From Microbacterium sp. RURRCA19A (GTDB lineage Bacteria > Actinomycetota > Actinomycetes > Actinomycetales > Microbacteriaceae): a stretch of DNA of 64,000 bases. Numbering within the stretch: position 1 is the first letter of the stretch; each line of letters begins with the position of its first letter. Below, piece by piece: positions 56,379 to 63,962 of the stretch. The notes below the pieces were generated by a model. It had not been told where the DNA came from, did not search any database, and saw nothing but the letters and a program-made list of their open reading frames with translations. The stretch covers positions 1,596,519 through 1,660,518 of the forward strand of contig NZ_FTNQ01000001.1 of assembly GCF_900156455.1 (NCBI RefSeq). The letters are read 5' to 3'. The position numbers were made by a program, and so were the translations under genes.

Positions 56379-58046
56379 ATGCCGAGCGAGGACGACGGCA
56401 GGGTCGCCGTGGAGCCGCAGTCGTCCACGTCGGACCGCCTGCGCGGGCTTCTCCGCGCCATCGAGACGGTGGTCGGCGAGATCGAGCTGCCCGTCGTCCT
56501 GCGCCGAGTCGTCGAGGCGGCCGTCGAACTGGTGGATGCCGAATACGGGGCTCTCGGCATCATCGCCGCCGACCGTTCTTCCCTGGATCAGTTCATCCAC
56601 GTCGGCCTCTCGTCCGAGCAGGCGGATGCCATCGGGCACCTCCCCCGCGGACGCGGTGTCCTCGGAGCCGTCATCGCGCACCCCGCGCCGATCCGCCTCG
56701 ACCATCTCGGGGGCGATCCGCGGGCGGCGGGCTTCCCCGCCCATCACCCGCGCATGGAATCGTTCCTCGGGGCACCGATCCGCGTGCGCGGTGAGGTGTA
56801 CGGCAACCTGTACCTGACGAACGCACGGCGGGGCGCGTTCTCGTCGGAAGACGAGGAACTCGTCCGCGCCCTGGCATCCACCGCGGGTTTCGCGATCCAG
56901 AACGCGCGGCTGTTCGACGAGGCCCGGGCGCGCGCGACGTGGATGACGGCGACGGCGGAACTGTCCGCGGCGATCCTCTCCACCCCGCCGGACAACGTCT
57001 ACGACCTGCTGGCGGGACGCGTCGCCGACCTGGTCGACGGGAGTCTCGTGACGGTGCTCGTCCCGGTCGAGGGGACGATGACGCTCCGCGTCGCGGCCGC
57101 GCGAGGTCCTCGGGAGGAGGACGTCCTGGGCGTGACCGTCGACGAGGAGGGGAGCATCGCGGGCGCGGCGATCGAGGACGACGGCGCCCGGGTCGCCACC
57201 GTCGCCGCAGGGGAGCACCCCGATCCGGCGTTGCTCCGGGTCGACCACGAGACCGGTCCCGCCATCGCCGTCCCCCTGCGCACGCGGCACCGGACCCGCG
57301 GCGTGCTGTGCATCGCACGGGCCCCTGGCGAGCGCGGGTTCACCGCCGTCGAACTCGAGGTGCTCGGCAGCCTCGGCGCGCAGGCGAGCATCGCGGCGGA
57401 ACTGTCCCGCGCGCGCGGAGCTCAGCAGCGGGCGATGCTCACCGACGAACGGGCGCGTATCGCGCGGGACCTGCACGACCACGTCATCCAGCAGATCTTC
57501 GGGGCGGGCCTCACGCTCCAGTCGATGGCGGCGACGGTCGACGGCACGCGCGAACGGAACCGTGTGGACGAGGTGATCCGTCAGCTCGACGACGCGATCA
57601 CCCAGATCCGCACCGTCGTGTTCGCCCTGTCGAGCCGCGACGGGACGTCCCTCCGCCATCGCCTCATCGACGTGGTCGCGGAGGTGTCGGGAGCGCTGCG
57701 CCGCCCGCCCGCGCTGCGGTTCGCCGGTGCGGTCGATCACACGATCCGCGGCGCTCTGGCGGACGATGTCGTGGGCGTGGCGCGGGAGCTGCTCACCAAC
57801 AGCGTGCGCCACGCCGGTGCCGACACCATCGCCCTGGACGTCGGGATCACGGGGCGGGACGTGTCCGTCGTCGTCACCGACGACGGCACGGGGATCCGCG
57901 ACGAACGACGCAGCGGCCTGGCCAACCTCACGCAGCGTGCCGCCGCTCGCAGGGGGTCGCTGACCCTCGACACCGGCCCGGACGGCACGCGCGCCGAGTG
58001 GCGCGTTCCGCTCGAGGACGCCGAGGAACGGAGATCGACCCGATGA
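56379..58046 (+). CDS. devS: DevS/DosT-like haem-sensor histidine kinase
   Basis: 555 residues: GAF-A (30-180), GAF-B (200-345), HisKA_3 with phospho-acceptor His366 in ARDLHDHVIQQIF, and HATPase_c (ELLTNSVRHAGA N-box, DDGTGI G-box). GAF-A contains GHLPRGRGVLGAVI and GFPAHHPRMESFLGAPIRVR, closely matching mycobacterial DevS, where the His of the GFPPYHPP segment (H149) binds haem; the equivalent here is H123. The kinase therefore probably senses O2, NO or CO. GGGGAGAGGGG precedes ATG 56379. Its stop overlaps devR (ATGA). Confidence 0.93.
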   Translation: MPSEDDGRVAVEPQSSTSDRLRGLLRAIETVVGEIELPVVLRRVVEAAVELVDAEYGALGIIAADRSSLDQFIHVGLSSEQADAIGHLPRGRGVLGAVIAHPAPIRLDHLGGDPRAAGFPAHHPRMESFLGAPIRVRGEVYGNLYLTNARRGAFSSEDEELVRALASTAGFAIQNARLFDEARARATWMTATAELSAAILSTPPDNVYDLLAGRVADLVDGSLVTVLVPVEGTMTLRVAAARGPREEDVLGVTVDEEGSIAGAAIEDDGARVATVAAGEHPDPALLRVDHETGPAIAVPLRTRHRTRGVLCIARAPGERGFTAVELEVLGSLGAQASIAAELSRARGAQQRAMLTDERARIARDLHDHVIQQIFGAGLTLQSMAATVDGTRERNRVDEVIRQLDDAITQIRTVVFALSSRDGTSLRHRLIDVVAEVSGALRRPPALRFAGAVDHTIRGALADDVVGVARELLTNSVRHAGADTIALDVGITGRDVSVVVTDDGTGIRDERRSGLANLTQRAAARRGSLTLDTGPDGTRAEWRVPLEDAEERRSTR

Positions 58047-58678
58047 CACGCGTCTTCCTCGTCGACGATCACGAGATCGTCCGGCGCGGTCTGTCCGACC
58101 TGATCGACGGGACGCCCGGACTCGAGGTCGTCGGCGAAGCGGGCACCGTGCGCCAGGCGCTCGCCCGCATCGAAGCGGCCCGGCCGGATGTGGCGGTGCT
58201 CGACGTGCGCCTCCCCGACGGCAGCGGCATCGACCTCTGCCGGCAGATCCGATCGTCGATGCCGCAGGTCGCGTGCCTCATCCTCACGGCCTACGACGAC
58301 GACGCCGCGACCTACGCCGCCGTGCTCGCGGGGGCGTCGGGGTACCTGCTGAAGAACATCGCCGCGATGCGGCTGCTCGAAGACATCCGCGCCGTCAGCA
58401 CCGGCCGCACGCTGCTCAACGGCGCGGCGGCGGCCCGGGCCGCGGCGAGCATGCGAGACGGATCCCGTGACGACGACCCGCGCTGGGGGTCCCTCGGGAT
58501 GCGCGAGCGACAGGTGCTCGCGCTCATCGCCGACGGACTCACCAATCGTCAGATCGGCGAACGTCTGGGCCTGGCGGAGAAGACGGTGAAGAACTACGTG
58601 TCGTCGCTGCTGCTGAAACTGGGGGTGGAGTCGCGCACGCAGGCGGCCGTCCTCCGACTCGGGCACCCCGACCTCTGA
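58043..58678 (+). CDS. devR: DevR/DosR response regulator
   Basis: 211 residues. Receiver domain with acidic D8-D9, phospho-acceptor D54 (AVLDVRLPDG), T82 and K104; LuxR-type HTH at 150-205 with the recognition helix EKTVKNYVSSLLLKLG. The three DNA-contacting residues of M. tuberculosis DevR (K-x2-K-N in EKTVKNYV) are all conserved. Alignment from residue 1 with Mtb DevR needs almost no gaps to my eye. Phosphorylated DevR should bind the GGGACCTTCGRCCC boxes of this block. Overlaps devS by 4 nt. Confidence 0.95.
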   Translation: MTRVFLVDDHEIVRRGLSDLIDGTPGLEVVGEAGTVRQALARIEAARPDVAVLDVRLPDGSGIDLCRQIRSSMPQVACLILTAYDDDAATYAAVLAGASGYLLKNIAAMRLLEDIRAVSTGRTLLNGAAAARAAASMRDGSRDDDPRWGSLGMRERQVLALIADGLTNRQIGERLGLAEKTVKNYVSSLLLKLGVESRTQAAVLRLGHPDL

Positions 58679-58683
58679 GGCGC

Positions 58684-58697
58684 GGGACCTTCGGCCC
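58684..58697. promoter_or_regulatory. DevR/DosR-like box before the second stress-protein gene
   Basis: GGGACCTTCGGCCC, the reverse-complement form of the consensus with one base changed. It ends 54 nt before the USP start at 58752 and begins 6 nt after the devR stop. Confidence 0.7.
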
Positions 58698-58751
58698 TCC
58701 CCGCGCCCGCGCCCCGCGCCTACGCTCGGGGCGTCCGGAGGGAGTCACGCC

Positions 58752-59582
58752 ATGGAACGAATGGTGCTGGGGTTCGATGGCAGCCCCGCGTCCGAGGTGG
58801 CGCTGGAATGGGCCGCGGAACGCGCGCGCGGCGAGCGGGTCGAGCTCGCCGTCGTCCTCGTGACGAACATGTTCCTCTCCGACCGCGTCGAAGCGGATCG
58901 GATCCTGGATGCCGCCGTCCACCGCTGGCACTCCTTGGCTCCGGATTCACCGGTCGACGTCGTCCGACTCGACGGGGTGATGCCCGCGACCCTGACCGAC
59001 TCCGCCCGCGGCGCCGGGCTGCTCGTGCTCGGGATCCGGCCGGGATCGCGGAGGCGGTCCGTTCTCGGGGGAGGGATGCCGCTGCGCGCGGCGCTCCGAT
59101 CCGGTGCGCCGACCGTGCTCGTCCCCGAGGGGTGGACGGCCGGCGACGATCCGGTCGTGGTCGGGCTGGACGATGACGACTCCTCGCAGGAGGCCGTGCA
59201 TTTCGCGGCGGCGGCGGCCTCCTCGGCCGAAGTGCCGCTGCGTGTCGTGCACTCGTGGCTCATGGGCGGATCGCACGTGCAAGGGACGACCGCTGTGCAG
59301 CCGAGCCCGCACCGGGTCGCCGCAGAGCACGCCCGGATCCTGGATGCCGCCGTCGCGCGCGTCCGCGCCGACTTCCCCGACCTGGAGGTGCGGCCGGAGC
59401 TGGTGCGGGACAACCCCACCTCCGCGCTCACGCGCGCGGCCGCCCGGTCGAGCCTGGTCGTGATCGGGTCGCACGGCCGCGGTCTCGTCGCCGGAGCCCT
59501 GCTCGGCTCGGTCGGACAGGATCTCGTCGGAAGTCTGGAGCGACCGATCGCGGTCGTACCCGCCTCGACGCGGGGCGTCTGA
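58752..59582 (+). CDS. Tandem universal stress protein
   Basis: 276 residues with two USP domains. The first begins RMVLGFDGSPASEVALEWAAERA and the second PVVVGLDDDDSSQEAVHFAAA. The second keeps the ATP loop GSHGRGLVAGALLGSVGQ. GGAGGGAGTC is upstream of the ATG. It lies 73 nt after devR and has its own DevR-like box, so it can be expressed with or without devSR read-through. Converges with another USP, with a hairpin between the stops. Confidence 0.9.
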   Translation: MERMVLGFDGSPASEVALEWAAERARGERVELAVVLVTNMFLSDRVEADRILDAAVHRWHSLAPDSPVDVVRLDGVMPATLTDSARGAGLLVLGIRPGSRRRSVLGGGMPLRAALRSGAPTVLVPEGWTAGDDPVVVGLDDDDSSQEAVHFAAAAASSAEVPLRVVHSWLMGGSHVQGTTAVQPSPHRVAAEHARILDAAVARVRADFPDLEVRPELVRDNPTSALTRAAARSSLVVIGSHGRGLVAGALLGSVGQDLVGSLERPIAVVPASTRGV

Positions 59583-59591
59583 GCCCGGACG

Positions 59592-59611
59592 CCGCTCCCC
59601 GGAAGGAGCGG
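59592..59611. terminator. Hairpin between convergent stress-protein genes
   Basis: CCGCTCC (59592-59598) pairs with GGAGCGG (59605-59611) across a 6-nt loop. It lies between the stops at 59582 and 59618. Weak, with no U-tract, but the position suits a bidirectional terminator. Confidence 0.45.
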
Positions 59612-59617
59612 TGCGGC

Positions 59618-60457
59618 TCAGGCGCCCTTCGCCGGAAAGCTCGACGCGGGCACCACCGCGATCGGGCATCCGGCGTGCCACAGCAGATCCCGATCGACCG
59701 AGCCGACGAACGGCCCCGACAGGACCCCTTCCCGATGCGTGCCGACCACGATCATCGCCGAGTGCGGGGCCTGCTGCAGAAGGGCCGCCGCCGGGTCGGA
59801 GCGCACCAGATCCGCCTCGATGTGCAGCGCCGGGAAGCGCCGGCGCACGGACCGGACGGTGGCGTCGAGCAGCTCGCGGTGCTCCACGAGGATGCGTTCC
59901 GGTTGCACGAGCAGCGCCGCGGCGCCGTCGACCGACGGTTCGGGCAGGCGCCAGGCGTGGACGATCCGGAGCCGGCCGCAGGTCGTCTCCGCCTCGCGGG
60001 CCGCGAACGTCACGGCCTCGGCCGAGGACACATCGTCCTCGAGACCGACGGTGATCGTCCCGGGACGCGGCACCCAGCCCGCGGGCACCACGCACACCGG
60101 CGGCTCGGTCCGCGCGATCACCCGGACGGGCAGCCACCCGCCGACGGCGGCACGGACGGGATGCTCGGGATCGACCCCGATGACGAGCAGGTCCGCGTGC
60201 GCCGATACGTCGCGGAGCGTGTCCGCGACGCCGCCCTTCGCGCGGTGATACGTCGCGTCCTGGCCGGGGGCGGCGGCCCGCAGCACCCGCTCGGCGTTCC
60301 CGAGTGGATCCCGCTGCGGCGTCGTGTGCGCGTCGGCCGATGCCACGACGTGCACCACGTCCACGTCGGCCGCGTGACGTGAACACCGATCGGCGACCCA
60401 CGCGAGCGCGGATCGTGCCGCGTCGCTGTCATCGACCCCGACGACGATCTTCTCCAT
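59618..60457 (-). CDS. Tandem universal stress protein
   Basis: 279 residues, two USP domains: KIVVGVDDSDAARSALAWVAD and GTITVGLEDDVSSAEAVTFAAREAE. The second domain's ATP loop is GTHREGVLSGPFVGSVDR, slightly degenerate (GTHRE for GSHGR). GAGGGAG lies upstream of ATG 60457. The DevR-like box begins 49 nt upstream. Third two-domain USP of the block. Confidence 0.9.
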   Translation of the reverse strand: MEKIVVGVDDSDAARSALAWVADRCSRHAADVDVVHVVASADAHTTPQRDPLGNAERVLRAAAPGQDATYHRAKGGVADTLRDVSAHADLLVIGVDPEHPVRAAVGGWLPVRVIARTEPPVCVVPAGWVPRPGTITVGLEDDVSSAEAVTFAAREAETTCGRLRIVHAWRLPEPSVDGAAALLVQPERILVEHRELLDATVRSVRRRFPALHIEADLVRSDPAAALLQQAPHSAMIVVGTHREGVLSGPFVGSVDRDLLWHAGCPIAVVPASSFPAKGA

Positions 60458-60505
60458 GGCGCCCTCCCTCGCTCCGCACGGTAGGCGCCGCGCCGCGCGG
60501 GGCGA

Positions 60506-60519
60506 GGGTCGAAGGTCCC
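60506..60519. promoter_or_regulatory. DevR/DosR-like box before the third stress-protein gene
   Basis: GGGTCGAAGGTCCC, identical to those at 52942 and 56306, 48 nt before the start codon at 60457. Confidence 0.7.
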
Positions 60520-60546
60520 GCGGGGGCACGGGACCCCGTAGCGCTC

Positions 60547-61437
60547 TCAGCCCCGATCCACCATGGTGCAGGTCGTGAGGAAGGAGATCAGCTTCGTGCC
60601 GTCGTCCGTGCGGAACAGCTCATCCAGCGCGACGTTGAACTCCTCTCGTCGCGCGAAGGGAATGTTGATCGGCTCGAATCCCGACTGGATCAGCGCGCCG
60701 GTCATCATGATCCTGGCGGTGCGCTTGTTTCCGTCGAAGTAGAACTGCGACCGCGTTGCGGACGCGAAGTAGACGAGCGAGCGCGCTCGCGCATCACGGA
60801 GCGCGCCGATCGCGGCGAGAAGGTTCGTGTAGTCCTGCTGCAGTCGTTCGCCGTTCTCACCCGCGGGGTCCCCGTCGACGGACCCGCCGTCGGAGAGTCT
60901 CACGGAACCCCCACCGCCGACACTGCCCTCTCCCCGGAAGGTGCCCGACTCGATCGCTTCGTGCCTCGCGACGACACCGTGTATGCGGTCGCTCATCTCC
61001 TTGCGCAGGGAGAAGCTCCCGTCGCGCACCGCCGTGAGCATGAGGTCCATGGCTTCGCTCAGGGCGAGGATCTGCTCGGCCTCCTCCAGCCGCTTTCCGC
61101 CGACGGTCACACCGTCCAGAAGGGTCTGCACCTGCGGCAGCGTGAAGGTGTTGCCTTCCAGCGCCGCGGCATTCCACACGAGGTCGGGCAGCGACTTCTC
61201 CAGGCGGAAGAGCGACCTCTCGACATCGGAGGGTGCGATGAGTTCGAAGTCGATCGCATCCGGGCGCCACACGATCCGGCCCGTGCGTTGCTCCCGGGCC
61301 GCGTCGTCCGCGAAGGGATCACGGACGGCGGGTCGCGCCCGACGTCGAGCTCGGTTCTCCTCTGCGCGCCGGGCGAAGTCCGCGGAGGTCCTCCCCCATT
61401 TCTTCGCCGACTGCTGCTCTTCGTTCGCCTCAGCCAC
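60547..61437 (-). CDS. Fic-family protein with altered catalytic motif
   Basis: 296 residues. The Fic core is present, but the catalytic stretch reads ATRSQFYFDGNKRTARIMM, with Gln where the HxFx(D/E)GN motif needs its catalytic His. The auto-inhibitory helix of class II Fic proteins appears as NAAALEGNTF near residue 88-97. Normal Fic enzymes transfer AMP to proteins; loss of the His would abolish or change the reaction. The gene begins 3 nt after the stop of the HTH protein gene (61441), so the pair resembles a toxin-antitoxin module. Confidence 0.75.
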   Translation of the reverse strand: MAEANEEQQSAKKWGRTSADFARRAEENRARRRARPAVRDPFADDAAREQRTGRIVWRPDAIDFELIAPSDVERSLFRLEKSLPDLVWNAAALEGNTFTLPQVQTLLDGVTVGGKRLEEAEQILALSEAMDLMLTAVRDGSFSLRKEMSDRIHGVVARHEAIESGTFRGEGSVGGGGSVRLSDGGSVDGDPAGENGERLQQDYTNLLAAIGALRDARARSLVYFASATRSQFYFDGNKRTARIMMTGALIQSGFEPINIPFARREEFNVALDELFRTDDGTKLISFLTTCTMVDRG

Positions 61438-61440
61438 CGT

Positions 61441-62217
61441 TCACCACCCCTCCGTGATCTCATCAGCGAGATGTTCGTATCCCAGACCAGACAGATCGAT
61501 CGCCGCCTGGATCGGCGAAACGATGTACTGCTCCCAGATCGGCGGCATCATCATGTCGAGGAAATACGCCCGCATCGTGGGCGCGACCAGGATGCCGGCC
61601 GGTTGATACGCGTCGGCCTCGCGCATCGTCGCGGACAAGCGCTCCGCAACCGCATCGGCATCCGTCGACCATGCGACCACCGGGCCGGGATCCGGGGCGT
61701 GACCGAGATAGACGAGAGCCGCGGCGACGCCGGAGAGCGCGCCGGTCGACGGACGCAGTGCGCTGTGAGCAACCTCGATCGTCTGCTCCTGCGTGAGCCC
61801 CGGCTTCGGCGCGAAGAACCGCGCGCCCTTCCGATGCTGTGGGGCCGCGTATCGGCCAGCGAGTTCCAGCAGCCGCCTGTGGTCGGAGCCGGCGTGACGC
61901 TCGAGCCGAGCAATCCATTCCTCGATCCGCCGACCTTCCTCCGCCGACGCTGTCTTCGTCGCGACAAGATCCTCGAGGCCCGGGGTGGCTGGATCGATCA
62001 CGACCCGCGCGGCCACGGCGGCCGCCGGATCGCTCGCGGGAACGAGCCGTAGATCGATGTCATATCCGGCAGCGAGTGCGAGTTCGCGCAATGTCTCCAT
62101 CGTCGGCGAGGACACCCCATCGCGCACCCGGCGCACGGTCATGCGGGAGAGTCCGGTGGCACGAGCGGTGGCTGACGGCGTGCTCCCGAGCTTCTCGATG
62201 AGCGATGAAACATCCAT
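61441..62217 (-). CDS. HTH protein paired with Fic
   Basis: 258 residues. An XRE-type HTH at 1-55 (IEKLGSTPSATARATGLSRMTVRRVRDGVSSPTMETLRELALAAG) is followed by a larger helical domain with EEWIARLERH and a hydrophobic RAYFLDMMMPPIWEQYIVSPIQAAIDLSGLGYEHLAD. The C-terminal part may hold the Fic partner, by analogy with antitoxins. The ATG has TACCAT 6 nt upstream (leaderless) and overlaps a perfect GAAACAT-CC-ATGTTTC palindrome, so autoregulation is likely. The Fic gene follows 3 nt after the stop. Confidence 0.75.
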   Translation of the reverse strand: MDVSSLIEKLGSTPSATARATGLSRMTVRRVRDGVSSPTMETLRELALAAGYDIDLRLVPASDPAAAVAARVVIDPATPGLEDLVATKTASAEEGRRIEEWIARLERHAGSDHRRLLELAGRYAAPQHRKGARFFAPKPGLTQEQTIEVAHSALRPSTGALSGVAAALVYLGHAPDPGPVVAWSTDADAVAERLSATMREADAYQPAGILVAPTMRAYFLDMMMPPIWEQYIVSPIQAAIDLSGLGYEHLADEITEGW

Positions 62218-62262
62218 GTTTCAATGGTAACAATGATGTTTCGCGTGGAACAATGATGTGTC
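62207..62262. promoter_or_regulatory. 20-bp-phased operator array of the HTH-Fic pair
   Basis: A perfect palindrome GAAACAT-CC-ATGTTTC (62207-62222) covers the start codon of the HTH gene. ATGTTTC recurs at 62216 and 62236, and as ATGTGTC at 62256, exactly 20 bp apart. AACAATGATGT occurs at 62229 and 62249. The two 20-bp units share 15 of 20 bases. Two-turn spacing puts all copies on one DNA face, fitting cooperative binding by the HTH protein. Confidence 0.7.
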
Positions 62263-62309
62263 GGTTGCCGCTCGGCCGTCGCGCTCCACTCCCGAAGGAA
62301 GGTCTCCCC

Positions 62310-63185
62310 GTGGTATCCGCATCAACCGTGCTCGAGCGCATCGTGACGCCGATCGACGGAGAGTCCCTCGGCGCCTACGGCGTCCACGTCGCCCTCGGAA
62401 ACGACGTCGCAGAGCGCCGGTGGCGCAGCGACGACCGAGTGAACATCTACTCGGTGTCGAAGGGGGTCAGCGCCCTGGCCGCCGGTATCGCCGTCGACGA
62501 GGGGATCCTGACGCTCGACACGCGCGTCGGCGAGATGCTCCCGGACATGCAGCTCGGCACGGGCGTCGAGTCGGTCACGCTGCGCCACCTCCTGACGATG
62601 ACCAGCGGGATCGACTTCGCGTGGTTCGGGCGCGAGCCCGCGCCCTGGCCCGACCTCGCACAGGAGATGCTGCGTCGCCCCACGCGGGGCCCCGGCGAGG
62701 TCTTCCAGTACTCGGATGCCAGCACCTATGTGGCGATGCGTCTGCTCGGCGCGGCCGTCGGCGACGTGCGCGACTGGCTGCTCCCCCGGCTCTTCGATCC
62801 GCTCGGCATCGACAACCCACAGTGGCACCGCTGCCCGAACGGGTGGATCGTCGCCGGCAGCGGTCTCGAACTGCGCACCGAAGAGCTGTCGCGGATCGCC
62901 CGCGTCCTGCGCGACCGGGGCCTCTGGCGGGGGGAACGGATCGTGAGCGCCGAATGGGTGGATGCCATGCGCACCGGCGTCGTCGACACCGGCGGTGACG
63001 GCGACTTCTCGCGCTACGGTCTCGCGACCTGGGCCGGCCCCGGCGACGGGTGGCGCCTCGACGGGCTGTACGGCCAGTACGCCTACATCGCGAACGACCG
63101 GGACGCCGCGGTCACGATCACGGCGCACGAAGAGGAGCGACCGCACCGGCTCGTGGAGATCGCGGCGGCGGCGCTGCAGGGCTGA
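62310..63185 (+). CDS. Serine hydrolase (beta-lactamase/class C family)
   Basis: 291 residues. The catalytic SxxK is SVSK (48-51), the second motif is YSD (FQYSDAS, replacing YxN), and the fold continues with GWIVAGSGLELRTEELSRIARVL and GQYAYI. No signal peptide, so it is probably a cytoplasmic esterase or peptidase rather than a beta-lactamase. GTG 62310 with AAGGAAGG about 8 nt upstream is preferred over a longer frame from 62205 that would run through the HTH-Fic operators. Substrate unknown. Confidence 0.8.
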   Translation: MVSASTVLERIVTPIDGESLGAYGVHVALGNDVAERRWRSDDRVNIYSVSKGVSALAAGIAVDEGILTLDTRVGEMLPDMQLGTGVESVTLRHLLTMTSGIDFAWFGREPAPWPDLAQEMLRRPTRGPGEVFQYSDASTYVAMRLLGAAVGDVRDWLLPRLFDPLGIDNPQWHRCPNGWIVAGSGLELRTEELSRIARVLRDRGLWRGERIVSAEWVDAMRTGVVDTGGDGDFSRYGLATWAGPGDGWRLDGLYGQYAYIANDRDAAVTITAHEEERPHRLVEIAAAALQG

Positions 63186-63222
63186 GCCCGGGCGCGCGTC
63201 CCTGCCCGACTAGAGTCGGCCT

Positions 63223-63849
63223 GTGGGCAGTCCGGCGGAGTCTCCGCACGCGGAGTACGACCGCTGGATCGCGCGGCGCGAGCGATGGGGTGCGCGGTTC
63301 GCCCTCTTCGGGCGGACCGTGTTCGCCATTGTGGCGGTGGCGTTGACGGTCGCCCTCGTGATTCTCCTGATCGTCACCCTGATCGACGTCGCACAGCCCC
63401 GGGTCTGGGGCACATTCACGCAGACAGGCTGCGAGGCGAGCGCGCGCCGCGGCTGCCGCCCCTTCGGCACCTGGGCCAGCGACGACCGAACGATCGTCTG
63501 GGACCACGTCTATCTGAACGGGTGGACCGATGGCACCGGCAGAACACGGGCCGCCTACCAGCCGACCGCGATCCTCGGCTCCGACGTCGTCAACGCCCCC
63601 GTGTTCACCTTCGCAGCGCCGGTGCTCTTGGGATTCCTGCTGGTCTGGTGGGGGGTCGTCGTGCTGCGCACGGCCGCCTCATGGGGGTACATCGCCTTCC
63701 CCCGCAGCCGCTGGCTCGGCGGACGCAGTGGTCCTCGGAAGCGACAGGGGACGCTCGGCATTCGCGGGTCTTTTCGACGCCAGTACCGGCAGTCGCTCGC
63801 CCGCGCCAGAGCGGGCGACGCAGCAGCCGACTCTCGCGCGGAACAGTGA
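63223..63849 (+). CDS. Hypothetical membrane protein
   Basis: 208 residues with two membrane segments (about 28-55 and 127-150). Between them is an extracytoplasmic loop with two cysteines (TGCEASARRGC) and a YLNGWTDGTGRTRAAYQPTA stretch. The C-terminal 55 residues are basic and cytoplasmic. No family recognised. The GTG has TAGAGT (63211-63216) ending 6 nt upstream, a leaderless arrangement. A strong hairpin follows the stop. Confidence 0.7.
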   Translation: MGSPAESPHAEYDRWIARRERWGARFALFGRTVFAIVAVALTVALVILLIVTLIDVAQPRVWGTFTQTGCEASARRGCRPFGTWASDDRTIVWDHVYLNGWTDGTGRTRAAYQPTAILGSDVVNAPVFTFAAPVLLGFLLVWWGVVVLRTAASWGYIAFPRSRWLGGRSGPRKRQGTLGIRGSFRRQYRQSLARARAGDAAADSRAEQ

Positions 63850-63862
63850 CGTCTCACAAACG

Positions 63863-63896
63863 CAGATCAGCCCCGCTCGAAAGCGGGGCTGATCTG
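63863..63896. terminator. Perfect 15-bp hairpin after the membrane protein gene
   Basis: CAGATCAGCCCCGCT (63863-63877), CGAA tetraloop and AGCGGGGCTGATCTG (63882-63896). It is the longest perfect stem next to a gene end in this window. There is no U-tract. It lies between the stop at 63849 and a possible convergent gene end at 63963. Confidence 0.7.
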
Positions 63897-63962
63897 GTGA
63901 AAGTGGCGGGCACGCTGAGACAGCGTTGGAACCACGACGCGTGGGCTGCTGTTAGCGCTGCC

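Noticed and set aside
62205..62309. N-terminal extension of the serine hydrolase from 62205
   Set aside because: It would code through the HTH-Fic operator repeats and reads as non-protein-like sequence; GTG 62310 has a ribosome site.
63897..63962. A tRNA gene near the right end
   Set aside because: The sequence lacks cloverleaf pairing and a T-loop GTTCRANTC; only the 15-bp hairpin just before it is structured.
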